64,000 bases of DNA from Bog-756 sp963778165 (GTDB lineage Bacteria > Actinomycetota > Acidimicrobiia > Acidimicrobiales > RAAP-2). Where the stretch lies: assembly GCA_963778165.1 (NCBI GenBank), contig CAVZTE010000004.1:476445-540444 (forward strand), written 5' to 3'. How positions within the stretch are numbered: position 1 is the first letter of the stretch; the number at the start of each line of letters is the position of its first letter. The position numbers and the translations under genes are program-made. Below are positions 27,223 to 36,384 of this stretch, in pieces. The notes beneath the pieces were generated by a model. That model did no database searches and had not been told where the DNA came from. It was given only the letters and a program-made list of their open reading frames with translations.

Positions 27223-27702
27223 TCAGTCGAGCTCTTTGAGAACCTCACCGATGATCTTGGTGGTTTCGTGGGCGGGCAGCGGTTCGCCGCCTTCGGCTGC
27301 GGCCACTTCGGCGGAGAAGTCCTCGACCGAGTGGACCCCACCGACCAGCACGTGGCGCAGGGCCTCGCCGCTGGCCTCGGGATCGTCGAGGGCCTCGACG
27401 GCCGGGGCCACGGCATGGTCCGGGGAGACGGCCACGGCATGCACCAGGGTCATGGCCTCCTGCCGGCCGCTGGCGGTAGAGACCACCGGTTGGCGATCGG
27501 GGTTCTGCTGCAGATCCCACTGGGCCAGCGCCTCGTCGTACCCGCCCTCACCGGGATGGAGAAGGCGGGTGGTCGGATCGGAGGCGGGAGCAGGTTCGGC
27601 CTCGGTGCTGGTGGCGTCGCTGCCGGCCTCGTCGGTCGGGTGCTGGCGAGCTGGTGCCACCGGCACCAGAAGGGTGCCGTCAGCGTTTCGTACGATGTCC
27701 AT
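27223..27702 (-). CDS. Hypothetical acidic protein
   Basis: 159 aa from ATG 27702 (MDIVRNADGTLLVPVAPARQ). Acidic, with a low-complexity Ala/Pro/Glu middle and a helical C-terminal half (EALRHVLVGGVHSVEDFSAEVAA, HETTKIIGEVLKEL). No domain recognised and no strong ribosome site. Composition and third-position GC bias look coding, and the region is otherwise unoccupied. Confidence 0.5.
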   Translation of the reverse strand: MDIVRNADGTLLVPVAPARQHPTDEAGSDATSTEAEPAPASDPTTRLLHPGEGGYDEALAQWDLQQNPDRQPVVSTASGRQEAMTLVHAVAVSPDHAVAPAVEALDDPEASGEALRHVLVGGVHSVEDFSAEVAAAEGGEPLPAHETTKIIGEVLKELD

Positions 27703-27846
27703 GAGACAGACCCCCAGGGTCCTGGCGCTCGCCAACTTGTCTGTGGCGGCACTCCAATCATCGTCCACCCGGGTGGTCGGCGCCACAGCTCCGGGAATCG
27801 CTGGCCCCGAAGCCCCCGGGCGCAGGGCGGGTTAAATTGACGGGGC

Positions 27847-28107
27847 GTGGAAACAGACCAAACAGTGGTATCCCCGGCCGGCCCGACCAAGGCCAGGCTG
27901 ACCGGACGCCAGAAGCTGTTGGTGGGAGCGCTGCTCTTCCTGCAGGTTCCCTCCAGCTTGATCTTCTACCCGGTGGCGGCGCTCTTTTCGATCACCGGTG
28001 TGGGCGTGCCGGTGAGCCTGGTCCTGATGGGAGTGGGAACCCTGCCGTACTCGTCGGCCATGAAGTGCAAGACCGCCTGGCAAGAGGGAAGGAAGCCCGG
28101 GCACTGA
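27847..28107 (+). CDS. Small two-TM membrane protein
   Basis: 86 aa, GTG start at 27847. Two hydrophobic segments (LLVGALLFLQVPSSLIFYPVAALF and GVPVSLVLMGVGTLPYSSAM) flanked by a basic end (RKPGH). No family recognised. Confidence 0.5.
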   Translation: METDQTVVSPAGPTKARLTGRQKLLVGALLFLQVPSSLIFYPVAALFSITGVGVPVSLVLMGVGTLPYSSAMKCKTAWQEGRKPGH

Positions 28108-28152
28108 GCCGTCACACCGCCAGCCGGCTCGTGGTCGCCGTAGGATCGACGG

Positions 28153-28629
28153 GTGGTTGACCACAAGCCTCCCCGTCCCGTTGCCGACGAGCGCACCACG
28201 CTGCTGGCCCTGCTGGACTACCAACGGGAGTCGCTGATCGACAAGGTGCAGGGCCTGGACGCCGAGGCGGCCACGGCGGTGTCGATGCCCAGTGGCACCA
28301 CCCTGCTGTGGCTCATCCAGCACCTGGCGTCCGCCGAGACCCGGTGGATGGTCTACCGCTACCTCGGAGAAGAGCCGCACGATGATGACCCCGGTGCCGC
28401 TCCGACCGGGACCGTCGACCATGCCGTGGCCGAGTACCGACGGGCGGCCCGACGCACGGACGCCATTGTGATCGGGGCCGACAGCTTGGACCGGATGTGC
28501 GTCAACACCGGGTCGGAGTCCCCGGTGAGCCTGCGCTGGGTGGTGGCCCACCTGTTGGAGGAGACGGCCCGCCACGCCGGGCACGCCGACATCCTGGCAG
28601 AGCTGACCGATGGCCGCACCGGTCGCTGA
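28153..28629 (+). CDS. DinB/DUF664-family protein
   Basis: 158 aa. Four-helix DinB-like fold: LALLDYQRESLIDKVQGL, LLWLIQHLASAETRWM, then VAHLLEETARHAGHADILAE. The likely metal-binding histidines are in LIQHLA and RHAGHAD, in the right spacing for DinB-like metalloenzymes (some are mycothiol-dependent transferases in Actinobacteria). GTG start 28153. Confidence 0.85.
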   Translation: MVDHKPPRPVADERTTLLALLDYQRESLIDKVQGLDAEAATAVSMPSGTTLLWLIQHLASAETRWMVYRYLGEEPHDDDPGAAPTGTVDHAVAEYRRAARRTDAIVIGADSLDRMCVNTGSESPVSLRWVVAHLLEETARHAGHADILAELTDGRTGR

Positions 28630-28723
28630 GGGTCGTCTTCATCCGGTCGTCGGTGATGTCGGTTGACAAATGAGGCGAGGAGCTGGTGTTCTGACCCCCT
28701 GGAACGCGACGAAAGGACGCTCC

Positions 28724-29404
28724 ATGGCTGGAGATCGACCGAACGGGGCTGAACCCCCTCGAGGCAGGTTCACCATCGTCTACCTCATCCATGAAGCCTT
28801 CCGGCGCGACTTCGTCCGACTGAGCGCCGCGGTCCGGGCTCCCGGCGTCGACCGGGCCAGGGGCGCCCAACTGCAGGAGCACTGGGACTTCGTCAGCGAC
28901 CAGCTCCATCACCATCACCGGGTGGAGGACGAGACGCTGTGGCCGCTGGTACGGCCCAAGCTCGAGGGCCGACAGGCCCAGTTGGCGGTGCTCGACACCA
29001 TGGAGACGGAGCACCTGGCCCTGCAACCGAAGACGGACGCCGTAGTGGAGGCCTTCGCGGCGTTTTCGAAGGAGCCCACCGCGTCATCCGGAGTGGCCCT
29101 GGGGAACCTCCTCGACGAGTGCGCGCGGGAGCTGTCGGCCCACCTGGACGACGAAGAGACGAACTGCTTTCCCGTTGTCGATGAGGCCCTGAGCATCGAG
29201 GAGTTCAACGCCTTCGGCAAGGCCACGGCCAAGGCCGTCGGCATGCGGGACTCGGCCCGCTTCTTCCCCTGGATCTTCGACGGGGCGGATCCTGTCGAGC
29301 GCAAGGCCGTGCTGTCGATGCCCCCGGCCCCGGTCCGGGTGCTCTGTACCTATGCCTGGGAGCCGCGTTACAAGCGCCGGGCTGCCGCCCTCTGGGCTTC
29401 GTAG
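28724..29404 (+). CDS. Hemerythrin-domain protein
   Basis: 226 aa. Starts at ATG 28724 with AAAGGA 9 nt upstream. Di-iron ligand pattern of hemerythrin: LIHEAFRRDF, LHHHHRVEDETLWP, METEHLAL and LSAHLDDEETNCFPV. Such proteins bind O2 or NO, or act in iron or redox sensing. C-terminal extension of about 65 residues has no clear domain. Monocistronic. Confidence 0.88.
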   Translation: MAGDRPNGAEPPRGRFTIVYLIHEAFRRDFVRLSAAVRAPGVDRARGAQLQEHWDFVSDQLHHHHRVEDETLWPLVRPKLEGRQAQLAVLDTMETEHLALQPKTDAVVEAFAAFSKEPTASSGVALGNLLDECARELSAHLDDEETNCFPVVDEALSIEEFNAFGKATAKAVGMRDSARFFPWIFDGADPVERKAVLSMPPAPVRVLCTYAWEPRYKRRAAALWAS

Positions 29405-29456
29405 CCGCTCGACCACCCCGGGCCGGGAACCGGCCCACCACTGACCAAGGCTCCGA

Positions 29457-29780
29457 TTACCGGTCGGCCCCGACCCCGGCGATGACAGCGTCAAAGAGCC
29501 CGGGGAACTTCGAGTCGAGCTCGACCCGCCGGAGGGAGACCAGCTTGCGCTGACCCTCGTACCGGGTGGTTACGATGCCGGCGTCGCGGAGCACCCCCAG
29601 GTGGTGGGTGGTGGTCGACTTGGCCATGGCCGTGCCGGCGGTCTCGCCCAGCTCGGTGCAGGACAGTTCCGACACACCGTCCAGCGCCTCGACCATCCGC
29701 AGGCGGGACGGGTCAGCCAGGGCGTGCATCACCGAGGCCAGGTCCATCTCCTCTACCGGCACCTCAGGTCGATCACGCAT
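29457..29780 (-). CDS. ArsR-family winged-helix regulator
   Basis: 107 aa. LASVMHALADPSRLRMVEAL, SCTELGETAGTAMAKSTTTHHLGVLRDAGIV and YEGQRKLVSLRRVELDSKFPGL are the classic ArsR/SmtB helix-turn-helix and wing. No Cys metal site (one Cys only), so it is unlikely to be a metal sensor of the ELCxC type. Divergent from an MFS exporter and likely its repressor. Confidence 0.88.
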   Translation of the reverse strand: MRDRPEVPVEEMDLASVMHALADPSRLRMVEALDGVSELSCTELGETAGTAMAKSTTTHHLGVLRDAGIVTTRYEGQRKLVSLRRVELDSKFPGLFDAVIAGVGADR

Positions 29781-29841
29781 GTCCCGCTGGCTCCATCTTT
29801 CTCGCCGGGTCGGGAATACCTCCCCGAATCCCTCTGTTCGT

Positions 29842-29849
29842 TAGTACTA
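29842..29849. promoter_or_regulatory. Palindrome TAGTACTA between ArsR and MFS genes
   Basis: Perfect 8-bp palindrome in the 117-bp divergent gap, within the less GC-rich stretch GTTCGTTAGTACTACAAC. Candidate ArsR operator. Confidence 0.35.
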
Positions 29850-29897
29850 CAACCGTCGAACTATCTCCGGGATTCCCCGCCGCCAGAGGGAGATCTG

Positions 29898-31442
29898 ATG
29901 ACCCTGACCCAATCACCACCGTCCCTACAGCCGGCAACCCGGTCGGCCCAGCCCGACCGGGGTCCGGCGGTCCAGACCCCAGCCTACGACCCCCGTCGGT
30001 GGCGGGCCCTGCCGGTGGTGCTGTCGGCCACCTTCATGTCGCTCTTCGACATCTTCGTGGTCAACGTGGCCGCTCCCAGCATGCAGCACGACCTGCGGGC
30101 CTCGTCGGCCACCCTGGAACTGGTGGTGGCCGGCTACTCCTTCAGCTACGCCGCCGGACTGGTCACCGGGGCCCGCCTGGGCGACCTGGTGGGTCGGCGG
30201 CGCATGTTCATCATCGGCCTCGGGCTCTTCGCCGCAGCCTCGCTGCTCTCGGGGTTGGCGCCGACCAGCACCATCCTGGTGGTGGGACGCCTGGCCCAGG
30301 GGTTCGGGGCGGCCGCCATGATCCCCCAGGTGCTGTCCCTGCTGACCAGCAACTTCCGCCCCGACGAGCGGCCGCGGGTCTTCTCCCTGTTCGGGGCCAC
30401 CGTGGGGTTGGGCACGGTCGCCGGTCAGATCCTCGGGGGTGTGCTGTTGCACTTCAACATCTTCGGGTGGGGGTGGCGGCCGATCTTCCTCATCAACGTG
30501 CCGATCGGCATCGTGGCCATCGTCCTGGCCCGGCGCCTGCTGCCCGAGTCGCGACCCGATGTGGCCGATCGGCTCGACCCCCTGGGCGTGGTACTGCTCA
30601 CCACCGGCGTCGGGGCCATCACCGCCCCGCTGGTCCTCGGTCAGGCCGAGGGCTGGCCCCTGTGGACCTGGGTGTCGTTCGTGGCCGGAGCGGGGCTGGT
30701 CGGTTCCTTCGTGTGGTGGGAGAACCGGCTGGGCGCGGCGGGTGGCCACCCGCTCCTGCCCCTGAGCCTCTTCGAGCACCGGGCCTTCAACGTCGGGCTC
30801 CTGGTCAACCTGGGCTTCTTTGCGTTCTTCGGGAGCGTCATCCTCACCCTCACCCTCTTCCTGCAGGAGGGTCTGCACTACTCGCCGATGCGGGCCGGTC
30901 TCACCTTCGCTCCACTGGGCGTGGCCTTCGCCCTGTCGTCGCTCCGGGGGCGCCGGCTCCACGCCCGACACGGCACGACCATCATCGCGGTGGGGGCCGC
31001 CACCGCTCTGGTCGGGGTCATAGGGCTGGCCATCGTGGTCAGTATCTCCGGGCTGTCGGCGACGTCGTTGGAGCTCTCCCCGGTCCTGGCCCTGATCGGG
31101 GTGGGCAACGGACTGGTGATCCCGCTCATCGTCTCGGGAGTGCTGGAGAGTGTGCCGGCCAAAGCCACCGGAGCGGCCTCGGGGGTGCTGGCCACCACCC
31201 AGCAGTTCTCCATGACCCTGGGCATCGCCGCGGTGGGGACGCTGTTCTTCGCCACCGAGGCCAGCTCGGGCATCGTGACGGCCCTGCGAACGGCCCTGTT
31301 GGCCGACACCGGGCTGGTGGCCTTCGCCTTCGTCATGACCATGCTGCTGCCCCGCCGCCCGGTAGCCCAGCGGGCAGAAGCTGTGGCCGCGGTCGTCGAC
31401 GTGGACCGGAACGAGCAGCTCGTGGTGCCGGACGGATTCTGA
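29898..31442 (+). CDS. MFS (DHA2-type) exporter
   Basis: 514 aa. About 14 membrane segments; FMSLFDIFVVNVAAPSMQHDL in TM1, GARLGDLVGRRRMF (motif A) and LGTVAGQILGG (antiporter motif). ATG 29898 has GAGGGAG about 7 nt upstream. Divergent from the ArsR gene, which probably represses it. Confidence 0.9.
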   Translation: MTLTQSPPSLQPATRSAQPDRGPAVQTPAYDPRRWRALPVVLSATFMSLFDIFVVNVAAPSMQHDLRASSATLELVVAGYSFSYAAGLVTGARLGDLVGRRRMFIIGLGLFAAASLLSGLAPTSTILVVGRLAQGFGAAAMIPQVLSLLTSNFRPDERPRVFSLFGATVGLGTVAGQILGGVLLHFNIFGWGWRPIFLINVPIGIVAIVLARRLLPESRPDVADRLDPLGVVLLTTGVGAITAPLVLGQAEGWPLWTWVSFVAGAGLVGSFVWWENRLGAAGGHPLLPLSLFEHRAFNVGLLVNLGFFAFFGSVILTLTLFLQEGLHYSPMRAGLTFAPLGVAFALSSLRGRRLHARHGTTIIAVGAATALVGVIGLAIVVSISGLSATSLELSPVLALIGVGNGLVIPLIVSGVLESVPAKATGAASGVLATTQQFSMTLGIAAVGTLFFATEASSGIVTALRTALLADTGLVAFAFVMTMLLPRRPVAQRAEAVAAVVDVDRNEQLVVPDGF

Positions 31443-31482
31443 GGGATGCTGAGGCGGGATCCCCGTCAGGGCCCCTGGCCGC

Positions 31483-31938
31483 TCAGCTCACCAGCACGTT
31501 CGGTCGGGGCAGTCCTTGGGCTTCACACAAGGCGTAGTACACCTCGAGGGTTCCCGGTCCGTCGAACACGCTCTCGATGGTGCCGTCGGCGGCCAGGTTG
31601 ATGTTGACCCCGTACATCTGGAACCACACCTGGGTGTCGTCCTCGATGCACTCGAGCGTGTGCACCGAGCCGGCCGGTTCGAAGAGAAACGAGCCGGCCC
31701 TGTTGACGTACTCGTACTCGCGGTACTTCCACGCTCCCGAGGTGGTGTAGCCATAGACCGGCCCGGTGTGGCGGTGGGTCTGGACGGCGTAGCCGGCCTG
31801 GAAGATGTTCTCGACGATCCACAGCCCCTCGGCCACGTCCACCTGGATCACCTTGAGCTTGTTGCCGTCGCCGATCTCGACAAAGGGGAGGTCGGCCGAT
31901 CCGCGGTGCTGGGCCTCGGGTCTGGTGTCGATGGTCAT
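31483..31938 (-). CDS. Cupin protein, 2,4'-dihydroxyacetophenone dioxygenase-like
   Basis: 151 aa. Single cupin barrel with metal motif HRHTGPVYGYTTSGAWKYREYE and second-motif histidine in AGSVHTLEC. Resembles the 2,4'-dihydroxyacetophenone dioxygenase-like group (Fe-dependent aromatic ketone cleavage), but annotation at substrate level is unsafe. ATG 31938. Confidence 0.75.
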   Translation of the reverse strand: MTIDTRPEAQHRGSADLPFVEIGDGNKLKVIQVDVAEGLWIVENIFQAGYAVQTHRHTGPVYGYTTSGAWKYREYEYVNRAGSFLFEPAGSVHTLECIEDDTQVWFQMYGVNINLAADGTIESVFDGPGTLEVYYALCEAQGLPRPNVLVS

Positions 31939-32060
31939 GTCCGTGCTCCTGGGGGTAGCGGGGGCTCTCGTATGGGCGCCTTCAACGGTACGTCATCGGC
32001 CCACCCGACGCTGCTCCGGGACCGGCCGTCATCCACCATTTTCCGGTAGCACTCTGTTTG

Positions 32061-32078
32061 ACTGCCCTTATCGGCAGT
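32061..32078. promoter_or_regulatory. Inverted repeat ACTGCC-N6-GGCAGT upstream of the IPT/TIG gene
   Basis: Perfect 6-bp arms, immediately after a TTGACT hexamer (32058-32063) that could be a -35 box, 48 bp upstream of the ATG. Either operator or leader hairpin. Confidence 0.35.
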
Positions 32079-32125
32079 GGATCTGGCAAATGCGAGGTCG
32101 GCGGAAGAGAGAAGAGGAGGCAACC

Positions 32126-33595
32126 ATGCCTAACCGGCGCGCCCATTCCTTTGACCTCGATGGCGGGAGGCAGATGACCGGCCGGCGCAGGCGGTCCTTC
32201 ATCGCCATCGGCGGTGCGGTGGTCACCCTGGTCGGCATGGTGGCCGTGACCACCACATTCATGTCGGGGGCCCTGGCCGCGTCCACGCCGACGGCGCCCT
32301 TCACCGAGTGTCCCGCCATCGGATACAACACCAGTTGCACCGACCTCATCAACGTCACCCCCACCGGGTCCCAGGTGCTCCTCAACCCCTCGGCCACGGT
32401 TCACTCCGATCCCACCCGCGGCACCTACGACGGGGCCGACACGCTGGTCGGAGTGATCAACAACAGCTCGAGGACCATCTACAGCGTGCCGGTGACCTCC
32501 ACCATGGACATCATGGGCTTCGACGGGGACGGCATCTGCGCCAATCCCAACCCGCAGAGTGGGCTCCCGGGGCTTCCGGCCAGCGACTGCGCCGATGTGA
32601 ACCATGTGGACACCACCGGCTTCGGCGGACCTGACTCCTTCTTCAGGGGGATCAGCCCCATGGAGAACACCGGGACCGTGGAGTTCATCCGTCCGCTGGC
32701 CCCGGGGGCGTCCACCTACTTCTCCCTGGTGGGATCGCTCACCTGGTGCTCGATCACCGTGCCGGGCTCCATCACGCTCAAGCCCCCACACACCTCGCTG
32801 CTTACCGGGGCCACCGATACCTCCATCGCCACGGTGCACAATGGCTACGGATCCGCCATGCCCGGCACCACGGTCACCTTCAAGATCATCTCCGGGCCGA
32901 ACAAGGGCAAGACCGGGACCGGCGTGACGAACGCCAGCGGCTCGACGACGTTCAAGTACTCATCGTCGGTGGTCGGCACCGACACCATCTCGGCCAGCTA
33001 TGTCGACCCGGTCAACTGCGCCACCATCACCTCGAACTTGATAACGGTTACCTGGCACCACCCGCCGGGCTGCCGACCGGTGGTCAAGCATGTGTTCGCC
33101 ATCGGCAATGCCAGGATGGAGATCGTCCGGGTGCTGATCGTGGGTGCCTGCTTCAAGGATGTCACCGGGGTGACGTTCGGCACCGTGCCGGCGCCGCCCG
33201 GAACCTTCACCGTGAAGAGCGACGACAGGATCGTGGTGTCGCCGCCGGAACAACCGGCCGGCACGGTCAATGTCACCGTGACCACGGCCGACGGTGGAAC
33301 GAGCGCCATCAACGCCCCAGCCGATCAGTACACCTACTACCTGGCCCGGATCCTGCAGGTGATTCCCAATCACGGACCGGTGGCGGGGGGGAACACCGTC
33401 ATCATCAGGGGAACGGGGTTCTCGGGGAGGCCCGCTCCCACCGTGAGCTTCGGGGGCGTGCCGTCCCCATCGGTCACCGTGACCAGTGACGACACCATCC
33501 GCGCCGTGGCTCCGCCCCACAGCGCGGGGACCGTCGGCGTGGTGGTGACCACGTACGCCGGGGCCAGCCTGCCCGGGCAGTACGACTACAAGTGA
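32126..33595 (+). CDS. Secreted IPT/TIG-domain protein
   Basis: 489 aa. ATG 32126 has a strong ribosome site AGAGGAGG 6 nt upstream. Twin-Arg-like start (MTGRRRRSFIAIGGAVVTLVGMVAV) gives a signal peptide. N-terminal domain of about 200 residues with several Cys (DCADVNHVDTTGFGGPDSFF is a motif also common in PEP-CTERM-like surface proteins), then an Ig-like domain (TVTFKIISGPNKGKTGTGVT), then two IPT/TIG domains (FAIGNARM and QVIPNHGPVAGGNTVIIRGTGF). Probably a surface or matrix protein. Confidence 0.82.
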   Translation: MPNRRAHSFDLDGGRQMTGRRRRSFIAIGGAVVTLVGMVAVTTTFMSGALAASTPTAPFTECPAIGYNTSCTDLINVTPTGSQVLLNPSATVHSDPTRGTYDGADTLVGVINNSSRTIYSVPVTSTMDIMGFDGDGICANPNPQSGLPGLPASDCADVNHVDTTGFGGPDSFFRGISPMENTGTVEFIRPLAPGASTYFSLVGSLTWCSITVPGSITLKPPHTSLLTGATDTSIATVHNGYGSAMPGTTVTFKIISGPNKGKTGTGVTNASGSTTFKYSSSVVGTDTISASYVDPVNCATITSNLITVTWHHPPGCRPVVKHVFAIGNARMEIVRVLIVGACFKDVTGVTFGTVPAPPGTFTVKSDDRIVVSPPEQPAGTVNVTVTTADGGTSAINAPADQYTYYLARILQVIPNHGPVAGGNTVIIRGTGFSGRPAPTVSFGGVPSPSVTVTSDDTIRAVAPPHSAGTVGVVVTTYAGASLPGQYDYK

Positions 33596-33639
33596 TTCGG
33601 TAGCTGTCCACGTTGCCGGGGTAGGTCCAAGCGCTCCCA

Positions 33640-33765
33640 GATTTGCGGAAAGGAAGCTCCCCTTCCTTGGCTGCAGCGACCTCGCCGTCTTCAAGGCGTT
33701 CTTCAATCGGCGCAAGGACTGGGCCGACCTCGAGGAGATGCTCCGGGCGGGGCGACTGCCAGCCG
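33640..33765 (+). pseudogene. Remnant of an AbiEii-like nucleotidyltransferase
   Basis: Reading frame from 33640 gives FAERKLPFLGCSDLAVFKAF, then FNRRKDWADLEEMLRAG, which aligns over about 35 residues to the C-terminal part of the intact nucleotidyltransferase at 35529-36071. The rest of the gene is missing: upstream runs into the IPT/TIG gene's 3' flank and downstream diverges after LRAGR. Not expressed as a functional protein by any visible start. A decayed paralogue. Confidence 0.75.
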
Positions 33766-33865
33766 GCACAACGTCGCTGCCCGGGTCCTGCTGGTCGCCA
33801 CCACCCCACCGGCCAGCAGAACGTGCGCTCTCCTCGACTTGTACAGCCGAGTAAAGATCAGCCTC

Positions 33866-34285
33866 TCATCCGGCAAGACCCCAGGGGCCGGTGCCCGACA
33901 GCTTCCGGGGTGAGATGCGGGTGACGAAACCCTCAGGCCAATCGTCACCGGGCGGAGGAAACTGGCCATGGGTGATCCGGCGAAGGAGCGGAACCGCACC
34001 GCCCTCCTCGACCCGGGCCACTCCTTGGATCACGAGGTAGGGGCTGAACCCTTCGACCTCGATATCTGACTCGACGGAAAGCGTGACCCGCGGGTCGCGC
34101 CGGATGTTGCGCAGCTTCACGTGGTCGGCCAAATGACCGGCAACGATCTCGTCACCATCCCAGCCGACGTAGATGCAGGTGACCTGAGGGGTACCGTCCG
34201 GGTTGATGGTGGCCAAGTGCACCAGTCGGCCGGAGTCAACAGCCGACCGGGTGGTGTCGTCGAGTCGAATGGGTGCTTCAGCCAT
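33866..34285 (-). CDS. PPOX-class (F420/FMN split-barrel) protein
   Basis: 139 aa. Starts MAEAPIRLDDTTRSAVDSG, then LVHLATINPDGTPQVTCIYVGWDGDEIVAGH and KLRNIRRDPRVTLSVE: the split beta-barrel of pyridoxamine-phosphate-oxidase-like F420-dependent proteins. Typically reduces or binds F420, heme or FMN; substrate unknown. No ribosome site of note. Confidence 0.85.
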   Translation of the reverse strand: MAEAPIRLDDTTRSAVDSGRLVHLATINPDGTPQVTCIYVGWDGDEIVAGHLADHVKLRNIRRDPRVTLSVESDIEVEGFSPYLVIQGVARVEEGGAVPLLRRITHGQFPPPGDDWPEGFVTRISPRKLSGTGPWGLAG

Positions 34286-34442
34286 ACTTTCTCCTCCTCG
34301 TCCCTGACCCGGAATCTACCGGTCCGATCCGGTCGGCCGAATCACTCGCCTCAGTATTCATGGCCGCTGGCACGTCTGGACAACAGGGACATCTCCGGCT
34401 AGATCGACAGAGCTCTGTTCGGACCGGAGCCGGTCCCGCTAC

Positions 34443-35405
34443 CTACCAGGCATAGGCCTCGGGAGCCGACCCCGGGCCGGGGAATATCCGGTCCAACTTC
34501 TCCAGCACCTCGGCGCCGAGATCGATCTCGAGGGAGCGGAGGCTCTCTTCGAACTGTCCCATCGTGCGCGGCCCGATGATCGGGGCAGTCACCACCGGGT
34601 TGCTCAACAGCCAGGCCAGTGCGACATCGGCCGGTCGTTCACCGAGCTCGGAGCACAGCTTCTCCCAGGCCTCAATGGTGGGCCGCAGCCAATCGAAGGC
34701 GGCCTTCATACCCTCGTCAGCCCGCCGACCCGGAGTGGCCTCGGTTGGGGACGAACCACCGAGCAGCCCACCCCCGAGCGGGCTCCAGGGGAGAATCCCA
34801 ATTCCGTAGGCTTGGCAGGCCGGGATGACCTCCAGCTCGATGGCCCGGGTCTTGAGGTTGTAAAGGCTCTGCTCCGAGACGAGTCCGAAGGTGTTGCGCC
34901 TGGCCGCAGCCTCGTTGGCTGCCACCAGGTTCCATGCGGCGAAGTTCGAGCTGCCGACGTAGACCACCTTCCCTTGGGCCACCAGAAGGTCCATCGCCTG
35001 CCAGATCTCCTCCCACGGCGTACTGCGATCGACGTGGTGCATCTGATAGAGGTCGATGTGGTCCGTCTGCAGCCGCCTGAGGCTGGCGTCACACGCATCC
35101 CGAATGTGACGGGCCGAGAGCTTCGAGTCGTTGGGCCAGTCACCAGCGACGTTGCCGTAGACCTTGGTGGCAAGGACGACCTTCTCCCGCCTGCCCCCAC
35201 CTTGCGAGAACCACCGGCCGAGGATCTGCTCGGTCTCGCCTCCTCCGTAGCCGTTGGCGGTGTCAAAGAAGTTGACTCCCGCATCCAGTGCCCGATCCAT
35301 GATGGCGAAGCTGTCGGCTTCTGCGGTCTGGGTACCGAAGTTCATGGTGCCGAGGCAGAGGGGGCTGACCAGCAGCCCAGAGCGTCCGAGGTGGCGATAG
35401 TTCAT
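34443..35405 (-). CDS. Aldo/keto reductase
   Basis: 320 aa from ATG 35405 (MNYRHLGRSGLLVSPLCLGTM), which is the normal AKR beginning; an in-frame ATG 18 nt upstream is an alternative. TIM-barrel landmarks: GVNFFDTANGYGGGETEQILG (catalytic Asp and Tyr), TKVYGN (Lys), DLYQMHHVD (His), VGSSNF and PIIGPRT for NADP(H). Similar to AKR family oxidoreductases acting on unknown aldehydes or ketones. Confidence 0.9.
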   Translation of the reverse strand: MNYRHLGRSGLLVSPLCLGTMNFGTQTAEADSFAIMDRALDAGVNFFDTANGYGGGETEQILGRWFSQGGGRREKVVLATKVYGNVAGDWPNDSKLSARHIRDACDASLRRLQTDHIDLYQMHHVDRSTPWEEIWQAMDLLVAQGKVVYVGSSNFAAWNLVAANEAAARRNTFGLVSEQSLYNLKTRAIELEVIPACQAYGIGILPWSPLGGGLLGGSSPTEATPGRRADEGMKAAFDWLRPTIEAWEKLCSELGERPADVALAWLLSNPVVTAPIIGPRTMGQFEESLRSLEIDLGAEVLEKLDRIFPGPGSAPEAYAW

Positions 35406-35528
35406 GAGCCGGAGCTTAGACATCCCGTTCCGCTAAGCCCTGTTGCCCCAAGCTGACCACCTCGGGGTCTGAGCCGAGAACGGCTGCGACGCTGCCGGGT
35501 CCAGACGGACTCTCTGCGTTGCTATGCC

Positions 35529-36071
35529 CTATTCGGGGATGCTCAGGGATCGGAGTCTCTCGACCCGTTCGTCATCCTCCCCGAGGTAGCGCACCAGTAC
35601 CCCAAGCGTCTGATCCACGTTGAGCGATCCGATGGCGATCATTTCCTCCAGGTCCGCCCAGTCCTTGGTCCTGTTAAAGAAGGCCTTGAAGACGGCCAGA
35701 TCGGAGCAGCCGAGAAAGGGGATCCGGCGAGCGCCAAACTCATGCAGTTGGCGGCGCTGTGCTACCTCAAGGTGGAAATCCGTCGTGTCGAGGAAGACGT
35801 CGACGGGAGTCTGGTCCCACCACAGCCGGATCTGCCCGTCCCGCTCGAGAACCGCGACGTCTCGGTCCGAATGGCTCACCGGGGGCGACAGTGAGCTCAC
35901 CACCCTGCCCGCCTGATCTGGAGAGACGAACACATTGACATCGATATCGATGGTGCCCCGGGCTCGCTCGGTGCAGAAGGCCAGCGCCAACGCTCCCCCG
36001 AAGGCGTAAGGCAGGCGTTGGCTCTCCAGTGCCTCGCTGATCGCCAGGATCTTGTCGACGATCGAGCTCAT
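35529..36071 (-). CDS. AbiEii/MenT-like nucleotidyltransferase, putative toxin
   Basis: 180 aa. Nucleotidyltransferase core YAFGGALALAF (GG 25-26) then ARGTIDIDV with the metal-binding DID at residues 42-44. C-terminal ALARR-type tail FLGCSDLAVFKAFFNRTKDWADLEEM fits the nucleotidyltransferase toxins of the AbiEii/MenT sort. ATG 36071 overlaps the XRE gene stop (ATGA), so it is coupled to the antitoxin. Toxins of this kind modify tRNA or other substrates; the target here is unknown. Confidence 0.85.
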   Translation of the reverse strand: MSSIVDKILAISEALESQRLPYAFGGALALAFCTERARGTIDIDVNVFVSPDQAGRVVSSLSPPVSHSDRDVAVLERDGQIRLWWDQTPVDVFLDTTDFHLEVAQRRQLHEFGARRIPFLGCSDLAVFKAFFNRTKDWADLEEMIAIGSLNVDQTLGVLVRYLGEDDERVERLRSLSIPE

Positions 36072-36382
36072 GTCGCCTTGAAGGGCGGGAACTCCAGTTC
36101 GGGTGCATGACGGGCGGGAAACTGTTCGGCCAACTCGAGGACTGCGATCAGCTCCTCACCGCGCGGCAGTCCTTCGGCGTCAAGGGGGGACCCGAGGAGA
36201 GTCGATTCCACCGAGTGTCCCGTAGCGCCAACGATCCGGAGAAATACCGTCGTCGTGGGGTCGACCCGACCGCTCTCATAGGCGGAGAGGGTCGCATGCG
36301 AGGTTCCGGCCCGGACGGCAAGAGCACGGAGGCTCAGCTGGGACCGCCTCCTCGCTGTTCGGATGATCAGTCCCGCATCCAT
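36068..36382 (-). CDS. XRE-family helix-turn-helix protein, putative antitoxin
   Basis: 104 aa. MDAGLIIRTARRRSQLSLRA, then RAGTSHATLSAYESGRVDPTTTVFLRI is a standard XRE helix-turn-helix; the C-terminal 40 residues (ELIAVLELAEQFPARHAP) likely bind the toxin. Located directly upstream of and overlapping the nucleotidyltransferase. A perfect palindrome lies 2 nt before the ATG, so autoregulation is likely. Confidence 0.88.
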   Translation of the reverse strand: MDAGLIIRTARRRSQLSLRALAVRAGTSHATLSAYESGRVDPTTTVFLRIVGATGHSVESTLLGSPLDAEGLPRGEELIAVLELAEQFPARHAPELEFPPFKAT

Positions 36383-36384
36383 GT

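Noticed and set aside
35424..35528. CTCAGCT-type hairpin near 35.45 kb
   Set aside because: AAGCTGACC there lacks a complementary arm at 5-nt distance, so it does not meet the element's pattern.
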